The position numbers and the translations under genes are program-made. The notes beneath the pieces are model-generated. The model was not told the origin of the DNA. It worked only from the letters and a program-made list of their open reading frames with translations, and searched no databases. This document shows positions 46,704-56,268 of a stretch of DNA of 64,000 nucleotides, in pieces; position 1 is the stretch's first letter, and each line of letters begins with the position of its first letter. The stretch is from Donghicola tyrosinivorans (lineage in GTDB: Bacteria > Pseudomonadota > Alphaproteobacteria > Rhodobacterales > Rhodobacteraceae), in the NCBI RefSeq assembly GCF_003003355.1, contig NZ_PVTQ01000001.1:1-64000 (forward strand), in the 5' to 3' direction.

Positions 46704-46729
46704 CGCCCTTTCTAGAACCTGAAAGGGCG
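46704..46729 (+). promoter_or_regulatory. Hairpin that encloses the hisN-like ribosome binding site
   Basis: CGCCCTTTC (46704-46712) pairs with GAAAGGGCG (46721-46729) and is followed by TTTCC and ATG 46735. The 3' arm includes GAAAGGG, the only plausible Shine-Dalgarno for the next gene. It could terminate the regulator gene or hide the start. Confidence 0.55.
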
Positions 46730-46734
46730 TTTCC

Positions 46735-47550
46735 ATGTCTCGTATTCCCCAAGATCTTCATCCTGTTTTGATTGAGACGGCCAATGAGATGGCTGCAGCC
46801 GCCCGTGCGGCTATTCTGCCCTATTTCCGCAATCCGGAACTTATGGCGGACAACAAGGATGAAGACGGGTTTGACCCTGTCACCGAAGCCGACCGCGCCG
46901 CCGAAGCGGCCATGCGCCATGTGTTGCAGCAGCGACGTCCTATGGACAGCATTTTCGGTGAAGAGATGGGCCAGCACGAAGGCGACAGCGGGCTAACTTG
47001 GGTGCTTGATCCAATCGATGGCACCCGCGGCTTTCTCAGTGGCACGCCGACGTGGGGTGTGCTGATTGCCCTCTCGGATCAGGATGGTCCTGTGATGGGC
47101 ATCGTTGATCAACCCTACATTGGCGAGCGTTTCTTTGGCGGCTTTGGTCAGGCCTATTGTGATGGGCCGGTTGGTCGGCGCAGTCTGCACGTTCGCAAAG
47201 GGGTTACTCTGGACGAGGCGATTCTGTTCTCGACCTTCCCTGAGGTCGGGTCCGTAGATGAAGGCCGTGCTTTCCGGAATCTCGCGAAACGCGTAAAATT
47301 GGTGCGTTACGGGATGGACTGCTACGCTTACGCTTTGCTTGCGGCTGGCCAGATCGATCTGGTGGTTGAGGCTGGACTGAACGCCTATGACATTCAGGGT
47401 CCGCAGGCGGTGATTGAAGCTGCTGGCGGGATCGTGACCGACTGGAACGGCGGTCCTGCTCATAACGGCGGCAGAATCATCGCTGCCGCGTCTGAGGAAA
47501 TTCACGCCGCTGCGCTTGAGCTTTTGCACGACGGTTTGGCCACTATCTAG
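46735..47550 (+). CDS. hisN: Inositol monophosphatase family, probable histidinol-phosphatase
   Basis: A 271-residue Mg2+-dependent phosphatase. The metal motifs GEEMGQHEGD, WVLDPIDGTRGFLSGTPTWGVLIAL and YDIQGPQAVIEAAGGIVTDWNGG are those of HisN-type histidinol-phosphatases, the non-HisB enzymes of histidine synthesis. Other his genes are not nearby, so a different sugar-phosphate substrate remains possible. Confidence 0.86.
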   Translation: MSRIPQDLHPVLIETANEMAAAARAAILPYFRNPELMADNKDEDGFDPVTEADRAAEAAMRHVLQQRRPMDSIFGEEMGQHEGDSGLTWVLDPIDGTRGFLSGTPTWGVLIALSDQDGPVMGIVDQPYIGERFFGGFGQAYCDGPVGRRSLHVRKGVTLDEAILFSTFPEVGSVDEGRAFRNLAKRVKLVRYGMDCYAYALLAAGQIDLVVEAGLNAYDIQGPQAVIEAAGGIVTDWNGGPAHNGGRIIAAASEEIHAAALELLHDGLATI

Positions 47551-47661
47551 GCAGGTGCCGCGCTGGCACCCCCTTTCGCGGCGTAGCCTTTGTCCTTCTC
47601 TGGCGTCGCGAAGGATCGTTTGATCTGAGGGGACATGGATTAATCCTGAAAGGGGGCCTCC

Positions 47662-49005
47662 ATGTCTGCGACTCTTATCCGCAATATTGACCACTTGATC
47701 ACGATGGATGATGCGCGGCGCGAATTGCGCGGCGTTGATGTTCTGATCCGCGATGGTGTGATCGCCGAGATCGGTGAAAACCTCACTGCGCCGGAAGCGC
47801 ATGTCGTTGAGGGGCGCGGCTGTGTGGGGACGCCGGGCTTGGTGAACACCCATCACCATTTGTACCAGACCATGACCCGCGCGGTGCCGGGTGCGCAGGA
47901 TGCGCTGCTGTTTGGTTGGCTGCAACGGCTCTACCCGATCTGGGGGCATATGGGGCCAGAGGAATTCCACGTCTCGGCGCAAATCGGGTTGGCGGAACTG
48001 GCGCTGTCGGGCTGCACCCTGAGTTCGGATCACCTCTATCTTTATCCCAATGGCGCCCGTCTAGACGACACGATCGAGGCTGCTAAAGAGATCGGCCTGC
48101 GGTTCCATCCCACCCGCGGCGCCATGAGTATCGGCGAAAGCAAAGGCGGCCTGCCACCTGATGCATTGGTCGAGGATGAAACCGCCATTCTGGAAGACTG
48201 CATCCGCGTGATCGACGCTCACCATGATGCCAGCGAAGGATCAATGGTGCGGGTCGGGATCGCGCCCTGTTCGCCGTTCTCGGTCAGCCGCGATCTGATG
48301 CGCGAGGCCGCCCTGCTGGCGCGGGACAAAGGCGTGATGCTGCACACCCATCTGGCCGAGAACGAAGAGGACATCGCCTACAGCCTTGCCAACTTTGGCT
48401 GCCGCCCCGGTCAATACGCCGAGGATCTGGGCTGGACCGGCGCGGACGTCTGGCACGCCCATTGCGTGAAGCTGGACGGCCAAGAGATTGACCTGTTCGC
48501 ACGCACAAAAACCGGCGTGGCTCATTGTCCCTGTTCGAACTGTCGCCTTGGCTCTGGTATCGCGCCGGTGCGTGCCATGCGCGATGCGGGCGTGCCGGTG
48601 GGGCTAGGGGTTGATGGCTCGGCCAGCAATGACGCTGGCAACCTGATGCTAGAGGCCCGCCAGACCATGCTGTTGCAACGGGTCAATCTGGGGGCCGACG
48701 CCATGTCCCCCCGCGAGGCGCTAGAGATCGCAACGCGCGGCGGTGCCGATGTACTGGGGCGGCCTGATTGTGGACGGATTGCAGTGGGCAAGCGGGCGGA
48801 CATCGCCCTTTGGGATGTAACCGGTGTTGAAAGCGCGGGCAGCTGGGATCCGGCGGCTTTGCTGCTGGCTGGCCCGGTCCGCGTGCGCGATCTGCTGGTC
48901 GAAGGCCGTATAGTTGTGCAAAATGGCATCCTGCAAACACTTGATCTGCCAAAGAGTGTAGAGAGGCAAAACCGTTTCGCGCAACGTCTGGCGGAAAAGC
49001 TCTAA
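47662..49005 (+). CDS. 8-oxoguanine deaminase
   Basis: A 447-residue amidohydrolase. Metal ligands appear in GLVNTHHHLYQTMTRA, GVMLHTHLAE and VWHAHCVKL, and the catalytic Asp in GLGVDGSASNDAGN. The pattern CSNCRLGSGIAP and LLFGWLQRLYPIW is characteristic of 8-oxoguanine (isocytosine-type) deaminases, which convert 8-oxoguanine to urate. GGGGGCC lies before ATG. It is convergent with guaD, forming a purine salvage/catabolism locus. Confidence 0.88.
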   Translation: MSATLIRNIDHLITMDDARRELRGVDVLIRDGVIAEIGENLTAPEAHVVEGRGCVGTPGLVNTHHHLYQTMTRAVPGAQDALLFGWLQRLYPIWGHMGPEEFHVSAQIGLAELALSGCTLSSDHLYLYPNGARLDDTIEAAKEIGLRFHPTRGAMSIGESKGGLPPDALVEDETAILEDCIRVIDAHHDASEGSMVRVGIAPCSPFSVSRDLMREAALLARDKGVMLHTHLAENEEDIAYSLANFGCRPGQYAEDLGWTGADVWHAHCVKLDGQEIDLFARTKTGVAHCPCSNCRLGSGIAPVRAMRDAGVPVGLGVDGSASNDAGNLMLEARQTMLLQRVNLGADAMSPREALEIATRGGADVLGRPDCGRIAVGKRADIALWDVTGVESAGSWDPAALLLAGPVRVRDLLVEGRIVVQNGILQTLDLPKSVERQNRFAQRLAEKL

Positions 49006-49091
49006 GTGTTAACGGGTTATTAATGTCCTGTGGATAACTCTGTGGGAGTTCTTTTGGGCTGTGGACGATTTCAGGAATATCGCCGGATTGT

Positions 49092-50393
49092 TTACGCCAG
49101 CTTACGTTCCGCCTGAACACCGCCCACCCAGACGTCTGCTATCGCCCGATCATCGCCCATCATGATGGTCGGGAACAGCGCCTCGTAGAATGTCTCGGCT
49201 CGTGCGTATCGCTGTTCGATCGCATAGGTCGAGGCCAGATCAAGAACGGTGATATCTGCCTCAGAGCCAATCGCAAGCGTCCCGATCCGGTCTTCGGCCT
49301 TCAGGGCTCGGGCTGAGCCCTCGGTCGCCAGATACATCAGTTGCGCAGGGTGCAGGGCAGTGCCGCGCAGCTGTCCGATCTCATAGGCGGCGGCCATAGT
49401 CCGCAGCATCGAAAAGTTCGAGCCGCCCCCCGTATCCGTCGCCAGCCCGATGCGCAGTTCATCAGCCGCCAGCCCCGCCATGTCAAAAAGGCCCGAGCCG
49501 ATAAAGGTGTTCGAGGTCGGACAATGCACCACCGCAGCGCCCACTTCGCGCAAGCGTGCGCGTTCGCGGTCTGTCAGGTGAATGGCATGGCCGTAAAGGC
49601 CGCGTTCACCTAAAAGCCCATATTTTTCATATGTTTGAAGGTAGTCTACGCAATCCGGAAACAGGCTGTGAACCCATTCGATTTCATCGGTCTGCTCGCT
49701 CAGATGGGTCTGCATCAGGCACTCGGGGTGCTCGGCCCATAGGGTGCCAAGGGCGGCGAGCTGTTCTGGCGTTGAGGTCGGAGAGAAGCGCGGCGTGATG
49801 ACATATTCGGCCCGTCCCTTGCCATGCCAGCGGGCCAGCAGCGCCTTGCTATCGTCATAGGCAGACTGCGCCGTATCACGCAAACCCTCGGGTGCGTTGC
49901 GGTCCATACAGGTCTTGCCCGCGAACACACGCATCCCCCGCGCAGCCGCTGCATCGAAGAAACCATCGACGCTACAGGGGTGAATCGTGGTGAAACTGCA
50001 AAGGCTTGTCGTCCCGTGGGCCAGCGCAAGATCAAGGGTCAGATCGGCGCGGGCGCGGGCCTCTGCGGGGTCCGCAAGGGTCATCTCTTCGGGGAAGGTG
50101 TAGGTGTTCAGCCAGTCGATCAGCCGCTTGCCCCAACTGGCGATCATCCGCGTCTGGGGGTAGTGCATGTGGGCGTCAACGAAGCCTGCGGTGATCAAAT
50201 GGGCGCCGTAGTCTAATATTTCGGCCTGTGGATAACTTTTTTGCAGGGCTTCCGCGTCCCCCCGATCGGCGATTTTTCCACCCCGGATCAGTACCCCGCC
50301 GCGCCTGTGATGGCGTGCGGTTTCCACCCCTTGTGTCAAAGCGTTGCCCTCAAACCATAGGGTTTGTCCAAGCAGAAGAGTTTCGTGGGACAC
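49092..50393 (-). CDS. guaD: Guanine deaminase
   Basis: A 433-residue amidohydrolase converting guanine to xanthine. Metal motif GFVDAHMHYPQTRMIASWGKRLIDWLNTYTFPEE, the His in MQTHLSEQTDEIEWV and GHAIHLTDRERARL, and the Asp in ATDTGGGSNFSMLRTM fit GuaD. Divergent from mgtE across 126 bp. With the convergent 8-oxoguanine deaminase it routes purines towards xanthine and urate. Confidence 0.95.
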   Translation of the reverse strand: MSHETLLLGQTLWFEGNALTQGVETARHHRRGGVLIRGGKIADRGDAEALQKSYPQAEILDYGAHLITAGFVDAHMHYPQTRMIASWGKRLIDWLNTYTFPEEMTLADPAEARARADLTLDLALAHGTTSLCSFTTIHPCSVDGFFDAAAARGMRVFAGKTCMDRNAPEGLRDTAQSAYDDSKALLARWHGKGRAEYVITPRFSPTSTPEQLAALGTLWAEHPECLMQTHLSEQTDEIEWVHSLFPDCVDYLQTYEKYGLLGERGLYGHAIHLTDRERARLREVGAAVVHCPTSNTFIGSGLFDMAGLAADELRIGLATDTGGGSNFSMLRTMAAAYEIGQLRGTALHPAQLMYLATEGSARALKAEDRIGTLAIGSEADITVLDLASTYAIEQRYARAETFYEALFPTIMMGDDRAIADVWVGGVQAERKLA

Positions 50394-50519
50394 GCGGGGT
50401 TACTCCTTGTTGATCAACGCTATTTTTATGTATGGGAAGCGCAAAGTGAAAGTGCGCAGTGGCTTGCTCCTGCGACGTTACCACGCCTATGGTGCGGGCA
50501 AATCGGAACGGGGGTCATC

Positions 50520-51911
50520 ATGCTAGACGATATTCAGAATCCTGAAGACCTCGAACAAGACGACATTCAGGACGCGGTTCTTGATGGGCGCCGGATTTCT
50601 GCAATACGCGACGCGGTAGAAGAGGCTGACGCCGAGCGTGTGAACCGGCTGCTTGAGCCGCTGCACTCTGCCGACATCGCCGACCTTCTGGAACAGGTTG
50701 AACCTGATGAGCGGGAAAGCATCCTACTGCTGGCCCCGAATGCGGTGGACGGCGATGTTCTGTCCGAACTGGAGGAGACCATCCGCGAAGAGGTCATATT
50801 GGCGCTGCCGCCCGAGGTTCTGAATGAGGCCGTGCGCGATCTGGACAGCGATGACGTTGTTGACCTGATCGAAGACCTTGAAGACGAACAGGTTGACGCC
50901 ATTCTTCAGGCGCTGGACGGCGCGGACCGGATCGCGGTTGAGCAGTCGCTCAGCTACCCCGAATACTCGGCCGGTCGTCTGATGCAGCGAGAGGTCGTCT
51001 CGGCCCCTGAACATTGGACGGTCGGGCACGCGATCGACTATCTGCGCGCCACCGAAGAGCTGCCCGAGCAGTTCTATCACGTGACGCTGGTTGATCCGCG
51101 CATGCGCCCTGTGGGCAACGTGACCTTGGGCCGCCTGATGGGCAGCCCCCGCGCCACTGCTTTGGCCGATATTCAGGAAGAGACCTTCCGCACCATCCCC
51201 GTGACCGAAGAGCAGGGGGCGGTGGCCTATGCCTTCAACCAATACCACCTGATTTCAGCACCGGTTGTCGATGACGATGGCCGTCTGGTGGGCATGATCA
51301 CCATCGACGACGCGATGATCGTGCTGGACGAAGAGCACGAAGAAGACATCCTGCGTCTGGCCGGTGTGGGTGAAAGCAGCCTGACCGACCGCGTGATCGA
51401 GACCACCAAGCAACGTCTGCCCTGGCTGATCGTTAACCTGCTGACCGCGATTTTGGCTAGCTTGGTGATCGCCCAGTTCGAAGATGCGATTGCCACCGTG
51501 GTGGCGCTGGCGGTTTTGATGCCGATCGTCGCCTCGATGGGCGGGAACGCGGGCACGCAAAGTCTGACGGTGGCCGTGCGCTCGCTGGCGACGCGCGACC
51601 TGACCGGCTCGAACGTGTGGCGGGTAATCCGCCGTGAAACAATTGTGGGCCTGATCAACGGTGTGGTCTTTGCGGTGATCATGGCGATTGTAGGTCTGAT
51701 CTGGTTCGGTAATCCGATGCTTGGGGGCGTCATCGCGGTGGCGATGGTGGTGAACCTTGTGATCGCCGCGTTGGCAGGTACGCTGATCCCCATCGGGCTT
51801 GAGCGTGTGGGCGTTGACCCTGCCTTGGCCTCTGGCACCTTTGTGACGACAGTGACAGATGTGGTCGGCTTCTTCGCCTTCCTCGGTCTTGCGTCTGCCG
51901 TGTTGCTATGA
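50520..51911 (+). CDS. mgtE: Magnesium transporter MgtE
   Basis: A 463-residue Mg2+ channel/transporter. The N-terminal helical bundle (about 20-150) is followed by two CBS domains (about 150-270; VVDDDGRLVGMITIDDA) and five C-terminal membrane helices (300-463) including NLLTAILASLVIAQFE and PIVASMGGNAGTQSLTVAVR, the ion-pore signature. ATG 50520 (MLDDIQNPED) follows GGGG; upstream residues are not family-like. It overlaps the next gene (ATGA). Confidence 0.96.
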   Translation: MLDDIQNPEDLEQDDIQDAVLDGRRISAIRDAVEEADAERVNRLLEPLHSADIADLLEQVEPDERESILLLAPNAVDGDVLSELEETIREEVILALPPEVLNEAVRDLDSDDVVDLIEDLEDEQVDAILQALDGADRIAVEQSLSYPEYSAGRLMQREVVSAPEHWTVGHAIDYLRATEELPEQFYHVTLVDPRMRPVGNVTLGRLMGSPRATALADIQEETFRTIPVTEEQGAVAYAFNQYHLISAPVVDDDGRLVGMITIDDAMIVLDEEHEEDILRLAGVGESSLTDRVIETTKQRLPWLIVNLLTAILASLVIAQFEDAIATVVALAVLMPIVASMGGNAGTQSLTVAVRSLATRDLTGSNVWRVIRRETIVGLINGVVFAVIMAIVGLIWFGNPMLGGVIAVAMVVNLVIAALAGTLIPIGLERVGVDPALASGTFVTTVTDVVGFFAFLGLASAVLL

Positions 51912-52465
51912 CCGACCTGGCTGCGATCAAGGCAGCGGCCCGCAAAGCCGCCTTCGCCCGCCGGAAAGAGGCGCACCAGACCCACGGTCCGGGCCGCTGT
52001 GGGTTTCTGTCCAGCTTTCTTGCGGGGTATCGCGGTGTGCCTGTGGCAGGCTACATGCCCATCCGGACCGAGATTGACCCGCTGCCCGCAATGGCCGAGG
52101 CCAGCGCGCATGGCCCCGTCGGTGTCCCTGTGATCGAAGGCGCAGGACTGCCCCTCAAATTTCGTGTTTGGGAGCCTGACTGCGCAATGACAGACGGCCC
52201 TTTCGGCGCGCAAATCCCCGCGACAGGCGACTGGATGATCCCGCAGGTGGTGATCGTTCCCTTGGTGGCCTTTGACCGCAAGGGCGGACGGCTTGGCTAT
52301 GGTGGCGGCTTTTACGACCGAACCCTAGAGCTTCTGCGCGCCTCGGGACCGGTGCAGGCCGTGGGCTTTGCCTATGCGGCGCAAGAGGCCGATGCACTGC
52401 CCCTAGAGCCGACCGATCAACCTCTTGATATGATCATCACCGAGGCGGGTGTTCTGACCTTTTAG
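51908..52465 (+). CDS. 5-formyltetrahydrofolate cyclo-ligase
   Basis: A 185-residue enzyme converting 5-formyl-THF to methenyl-THF with ATP. The motif LGYGGGFYDRTLELLRA and the ATP-binding AFDRKGGRLGYGGGFYDR region are diagnostic. The start overlaps the mgtE stop by four bases. It ends convergently with a DMT transporter, overlapping it by four bases. Confidence 0.95.
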   Translation: MTDLAAIKAAARKAAFARRKEAHQTHGPGRCGFLSSFLAGYRGVPVAGYMPIRTEIDPLPAMAEASAHGPVGVPVIEGAGLPLKFRVWEPDCAMTDGPFGAQIPATGDWMIPQVVIVPLVAFDRKGGRLGYGGGFYDRTLELLRASGPVQAVGFAYAAQEADALPLEPTDQPLDMIITEAGVLTF

Positions 52466-53364
52466 ACCTTGGTCGCCGGAACGGACGGGGTGATAGACCG
52501 CTTCAACCGTGCTTCGCGCAGGGTGATATAGCTGACAGCCGCAATGATGATCCCGCCACCAAGCAGGACATAGGGGTCTGGCGGCTCATGGAAGAACACC
52601 ATCCCGATCAGCACCGCCCAAAGCAATTGCAGGAACGTGACCGGCTGGGTCAGCGTGGCCGGAGCGCAGCGGAACGCCAGCGTCATCGTATAATGCGCCC
52701 CCGTGGCCAGCCCCGCGACCCCGACAAGGATCAGCATCTGGTGGAATGTTGGCGTCACCCAATGGGCAATGGCTAGCGGGCTTAGCCCGATGGTCACCGC
52801 AATCGACATCCACGCCACCACATGAGAGGCGGGCATCTCCGACGACAGACGCTTGGCAATCAGATATGAGGCCCCCAATCCCAATGAGGTCCCCAACATC
52901 GCAATGTGCCCGCTGCTTAATTCGCGAAAGCCGGGGCGCAGAATGACAAAGGCCCCGATCAGTGCCACCACCACAGCCAGAATCCGGCGCAGTGCCAGCT
53001 TCTCGCCAAGAAACATCACCGCGCCAAGGGTGACATAAATCGGGTTCAGATAGTTCAGCGCCGTCACATCTGCCAACGGGATACGGGCCATCGCATAGAA
53101 CCACAGCCCAACCCCGACTGAATGGGCCACGCCGCGCAAAGCAATCAGCCGCACCTGCGGGCCACTGGGCAAATTGCGAAACAGCGCAGGCAGGACCGGT
53201 GCCAGAAACAGCATCCCTAATGCAAAGCGCAAAAAGGCGGTCTCACCGGCAGGGATCGCACCGCCCAGAAATTTCACCAAAGCGGTCATCGTCACAAACT
53301 GAAAGCCGGTAATCAGCATCCAGAAAATCGCGCGTAAGGGCTGAGTGTCACTCGTATCGGTCAT
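52462..53364 (-). CDS. DMT-family transporter (EamA)
   Basis: A 300-residue membrane protein with ten hydrophobic segments in two EamA repeats (for example VTALNYLNPIYVTLGAVMFLGEKLALRR). It exports or imports small metabolites; the substrate is unknown. I use the ATG at 53364 (MTDTSDTQ); an ATG two codons earlier is equivalent. The frame extends to 53514 with less hydrophobic residues. Confidence 0.9.
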   Translation of the reverse strand: MTDTSDTQPLRAIFWMLITGFQFVTMTALVKFLGGAIPAGETAFLRFALGMLFLAPVLPALFRNLPSGPQVRLIALRGVAHSVGVGLWFYAMARIPLADVTALNYLNPIYVTLGAVMFLGEKLALRRILAVVVALIGAFVILRPGFRELSSGHIAMLGTSLGLGASYLIAKRLSSEMPASHVVAWMSIAVTIGLSPLAIAHWVTPTFHQMLILVGVAGLATGAHYTMTLAFRCAPATLTQPVTFLQLLWAVLIGMVFFHEPPDPYVLLGGGIIIAAVSYITLREARLKRSITPSVPATKV

Positions 53365-53470
53365 GCACATATTTCGAACAGAAGACAAAGGCTTAGGCAA
53401 TCCCCAAACACCGCATGTGCGCTTGTGAATTTTCAAACACCAAGTCGCTTCTTTATTGCATAAATACTCA

Positions 53471-53504
53471 AAAAGGCGCGCCTGCTGCCGCAGACACGCC
53501 TTTT
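53471..53504 (-). terminator. Terminator after yebC
   Basis: AAAAGGCG (53471-53478) and CGCCTTTT (53497-53504) form a stem; on the minus strand it is followed by T-rich sequence. Confidence 0.75.
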
Positions 53505-53530
53505 CAGAACTCAAAGCAAGCCTGATAAAA

Positions 53531-54271
53531 TCAGAGCTGCTCCATCACCTCGTCCGAGGCTTCAAAGTTTGCAGTGACCCGCTGAACGTCATCGTCGTCT
53601 TCCAGCGCGTCGATCAGCTTCATCAGCTTCTGCATGCCTTCCAGATCCAGCTCGGTGGTGGTCTGGGGCTTCCAGATCAGCTTGGCCGATTCCGATTCGC
53701 CCAGGTCTGCTTCAAGAGCGTTCGACACTTCGGCCAGATCGGTGTCTGCGGTGTAGATGGTGTGACCCTCTTCACCGCTTTCCACGTCCTCGGCGCCTGC
53801 CATGATCGCCGCTTCCATCACGGTATCCGCATCGCCTGCGGTTGCGGCGTAGGTGATCTCGCCCTTGCGGTCGAACATAAAGCCAACGCTGCCGGTTTCG
53901 CCTAGGTTGCCGCCGTTCTTGCTGAAGATCGAGCGCACGTTCGACGCGGTCCGGTTGCGGTTGTCGGTCATCGCTTCAACGATGACAGCCACGCCGTTCG
54001 GGCCGTAGCCTTCATAGCGGATTTCTTCGTATTCATCGCCCTCGCCAGCCATCGACTTCTTGATAGCGCGTTCGATCACGTCCTTCGGGCACGAATTCGA
54101 CTTCGCTTCCTTCACGGCAAGACGCAGACGGGGGTTCTTTTCCGGATCAGGGTCGCCCATTTTTGCAGCGACGGTGATTTCCTTGGCGAGCTTCGAAAAA
54201 AGCTTCGAGCGGGCAGCGTCCTGACGACCTTTGCGGTGCTGGATGTTCGCCCATTTTGAGTGGCCGGCCAT
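53531..54271 (-). CDS. YebC/PmpR-family DNA-binding/translation factor
   Basis: A 246-residue YebC/TACO1 protein. [46 protein letters not shown]-type helix and [31 protein letters not shown] are diagnostic. The family includes transcriptional regulators and ribosome-associated factors aiding translation of proline stretches. The ATG at 54271 matches the universal MAGHSKW start. Confidence 0.96.
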   Translation of the reverse strand: MAGHSKWANIQHRKGRQDAARSKLFSKLAKEITVAAKMGDPDPEKNPRLRLAVKEAKSNSCPKDVIERAIKKSMAGEGDEYEEIRYEGYGPNGVAVIVEAMTDNRNRTASNVRSIFSKNGGNLGETGSVGFMFDRKGEITYAATAGDADTVMEAAIMAGAEDVESGEEGHTIYTADTDLAEVSNALEADLGESESAKLIWKPQTTTELDLEGMQKLMKLIDALEDDDDVQRVTANFEASDEVMEQL

Positions 54272-54310
54272 GAGTGCCTCCAAGTTCCTAAAATTCTGTC
54301 GCGCCTCTAT

Positions 54311-54360
54311 AAGGCAGGCGCTAGGGGCCCTGCAAGCGTCCCGCAGGGCCTGTCTGCCTT
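54311..54360. repeat. Two-tier stem-loop upstream of yebC
   Basis: An outer stem of AAGGCAG (54311-54317) with CTGCCTT (54354-54360) encloses an inner stem of GGCCCTGC (54326-54333) with GCAGGGCC (54343-54350). There is no T-run on either side. It may be a terminator for the SLC13 permease or a yebC leader structure. Confidence 0.6.
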
Positions 54361-54369
54361 AAAGATGTG

Positions 54370-56142
54370 TCAAAGAGGCCAAATCAGCGGGATCAGCAGG
54401 GCGGAAAGGATGCCGATGCTCAGGTTCAGCGGAATGCCCACCTTCATAAAGTCGGAAAACTTGTAACCGCCGGGGCCGTAGATCAGCGTGTTTGTCTGGT
54501 AGCCGATGGGGGTCGAGAAGCTGGCCGAGGCTGCCACCATCACCGCGACCACCAGCGGGCGCGGGTCCACGCCGATGGCATGGGCCAGTCCGATCACGAT
54601 GGGGGTCACCACAACGGCAACCGCGTTATTGGTCACCAGTTCCGTCAGGATCGAGGTCAGCAGGAAGATCGACCAGATCACGAAGAAATGAGGCAGGGTC
54701 TTCAGCAGGGGGGCCACATGGCCGACGATCAGTTCGACCGCGCCGGAATGTTCCAGACCCGCGCCGATGGCCAGCATGGAAAAGATCAGTGCCAGCAGAC
54801 GCCCTTCGACAAAGTCAAAGGCTTCATCCGCGTCGATACAGCGGGTCAGCAGCACGAAGGCGACAGCAAAGACCGACATCATCAGAATCGGCGCCAGCCC
54901 CAGCGCAGAGCCCAGAACGATCGCCACCAGCGCACCCAGTGCAATTGGGGCGTGACCGCGGCGGTAGGCCCGTTCACTGGGTTGGCTGACGTTGACCAAA
55001 CCCACATCGCTGGCCAGACGCTGGATATCGGCCACGTTACCTTCCAGCAGCAACGTGTCACCAACGCGCACAACCAGATCGTCCAACTGGCGGCCGATGT
55101 TCTGGTTCCGGCGATGGACCGCCAGCGGATAGACACCATAGCGGCGGCGCAGGCGTAGGTTGCCAAGGCTACGGCCCACCATGGTACAGCCGGGGGTGAT
55201 CAGAACCTCAACGGTCTGCGTCTCGACCGAGCTAAGCTTGTCCACCATCCGCAGGTCTTTGGACTGTTGCAGTCCAAGCAACTCGCTCATCTCTGTGCGC
55301 AGAACCACGCGGTCACCGGCTTGCAGCACAACAGCAGTCAGATCGCGCCGCAGCGAGGCATCGCCGCGCAGCACGTCGATCAGGCGCACACCGCCGCGTT
55401 TGAAGGCTTCGACCTCAGTCACCTCGCGGCCGATCAGGGCGCTGTCTTCGGGGATCGCGACTTCGGTAAAGAACTTCATCTTGGACCGGTTGCTTAGCGC
55501 CCCTGCCAGACTCTCACGGCGGGGCAGCAGCCGCGCACCAATAAAGCGCAGATAGATCGCGCCCCAGATCACCAAGGCGATGCCCAAGGGAGTGACCTCA
55601 AAGATCGTGAACGGCTCAAGCCCCTGACTGCGGGATACACCATCCACCAGCAGGTTGGTCGAGGTGCCGATCAGTGTTGTCGTTCCGCCTAGAATCGCAG
55701 CGTAGCTCAGGGGCATCAGCAGTTGCGACGGCGTCATTCCCAAAGTGCGCGACAATTGTACAAAGACGGGGATCATGATGACCACAACCGGCGTGTTCGA
55801 CACGAAGGCCGAGAAAATCACCACAAAGACCAGCATTCCGAAAAGAGCAATCTTGGGATTCCGCGTGGCACTTTCGTTGGCAAAGCGGGTGAAGACGTCT
55901 AGCGCGCCCGTGCGCACCAAGGCCCCCATGACGATGAACAAGGCACCGATTGTCCAAGGGGCACTGTTCGAGAGAACGGTGATCGCGGCATCATAGGGAA
56001 GGATGCCTAAGAACAGCATCAAAGCCGAGCCAGTGATGCCGACAACTTCGGTAGGGAAGGTTTCACGAATAAAAAGAACAAACATGCCGCCAACGATTAG
56101 TAGGGCGGCGAGGGCCTGATATGCTTCGGGCAGTGCGATCAC
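54370..56142 (-). CDS. SLC13-family permease with RCK_C domains
   Basis: A 590-residue transporter with about 12 hydrophobic segments split by a central region of two TrkA_C/RCK_C repeats (around LIDVLRGDASLRRDLTAVVLQAGDRVVLRTEM and VRVGDTLLLEGNVADIQRLASDVGLV). The C-terminal TNNAVAVVVTPIVIGLA fits the sodium-coupled dicarboxylate/sulfate group. The start is GTG 56142, with GGAG upstream; the frame opens to 56214. The substrate is unknown. Confidence 0.88.
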   Translation of the reverse strand: MIALPEAYQALAALLIVGGMFVLFIRETFPTEVVGITGSALMLFLGILPYDAAITVLSNSAPWTIGALFIVMGALVRTGALDVFTRFANESATRNPKIALFGMLVFVVIFSAFVSNTPVVVIMIPVFVQLSRTLGMTPSQLLMPLSYAAILGGTTTLIGTSTNLLVDGVSRSQGLEPFTIFEVTPLGIALVIWGAIYLRFIGARLLPRRESLAGALSNRSKMKFFTEVAIPEDSALIGREVTEVEAFKRGGVRLIDVLRGDASLRRDLTAVVLQAGDRVVLRTEMSELLGLQQSKDLRMVDKLSSVETQTVEVLITPGCTMVGRSLGNLRLRRRYGVYPLAVHRRNQNIGRQLDDLVVRVGDTLLLEGNVADIQRLASDVGLVNVSQPSERAYRRGHAPIALGALVAIVLGSALGLAPILMMSVFAVAFVLLTRCIDADEAFDFVEGRLLALIFSMLAIGAGLEHSGAVELIVGHVAPLLKTLPHFFVIWSIFLLTSILTELVTNNAVAVVVTPIVIGLAHAIGVDPRPLVVAVMVAASASFSTPIGYQTNTLIYGPGGYKFSDFMKVGIPLNLSIGILSALLIPLIWPL

Positions 56143-56268
56143 GTCGTTCGGGTCTCCGGGTCTTGCCAGGGATGGCCTTGCATCCTTGCCCAACCCGGAA
56201 AGCGGGGCAAGCATTCTTTGTTATCGCGCTTCGCGGTGTCCCGTTTCAGGACGTAGCAGCGCCCAAGG

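Noticed and set aside
47554-47570. GGTGCC-GCGCT-GGCACC hairpin after the hisN-like gene as a terminator
   Set aside because: Only a six-base stem followed by C-rich sequence, not a T-run; too weak to call.
49036-49051. CTGTGGATAAC matches at 49034 and 50228 as a DnaA-type site
   Set aside because: The second is inside guaD and there are no other boxes or an origin context.
50409-50418. GTTGATCAAC palindrome between guaD and mgtE as an operator
   Set aside because: A ten-base palindrome is expected by chance in this much sequence and no further evidence supports it.
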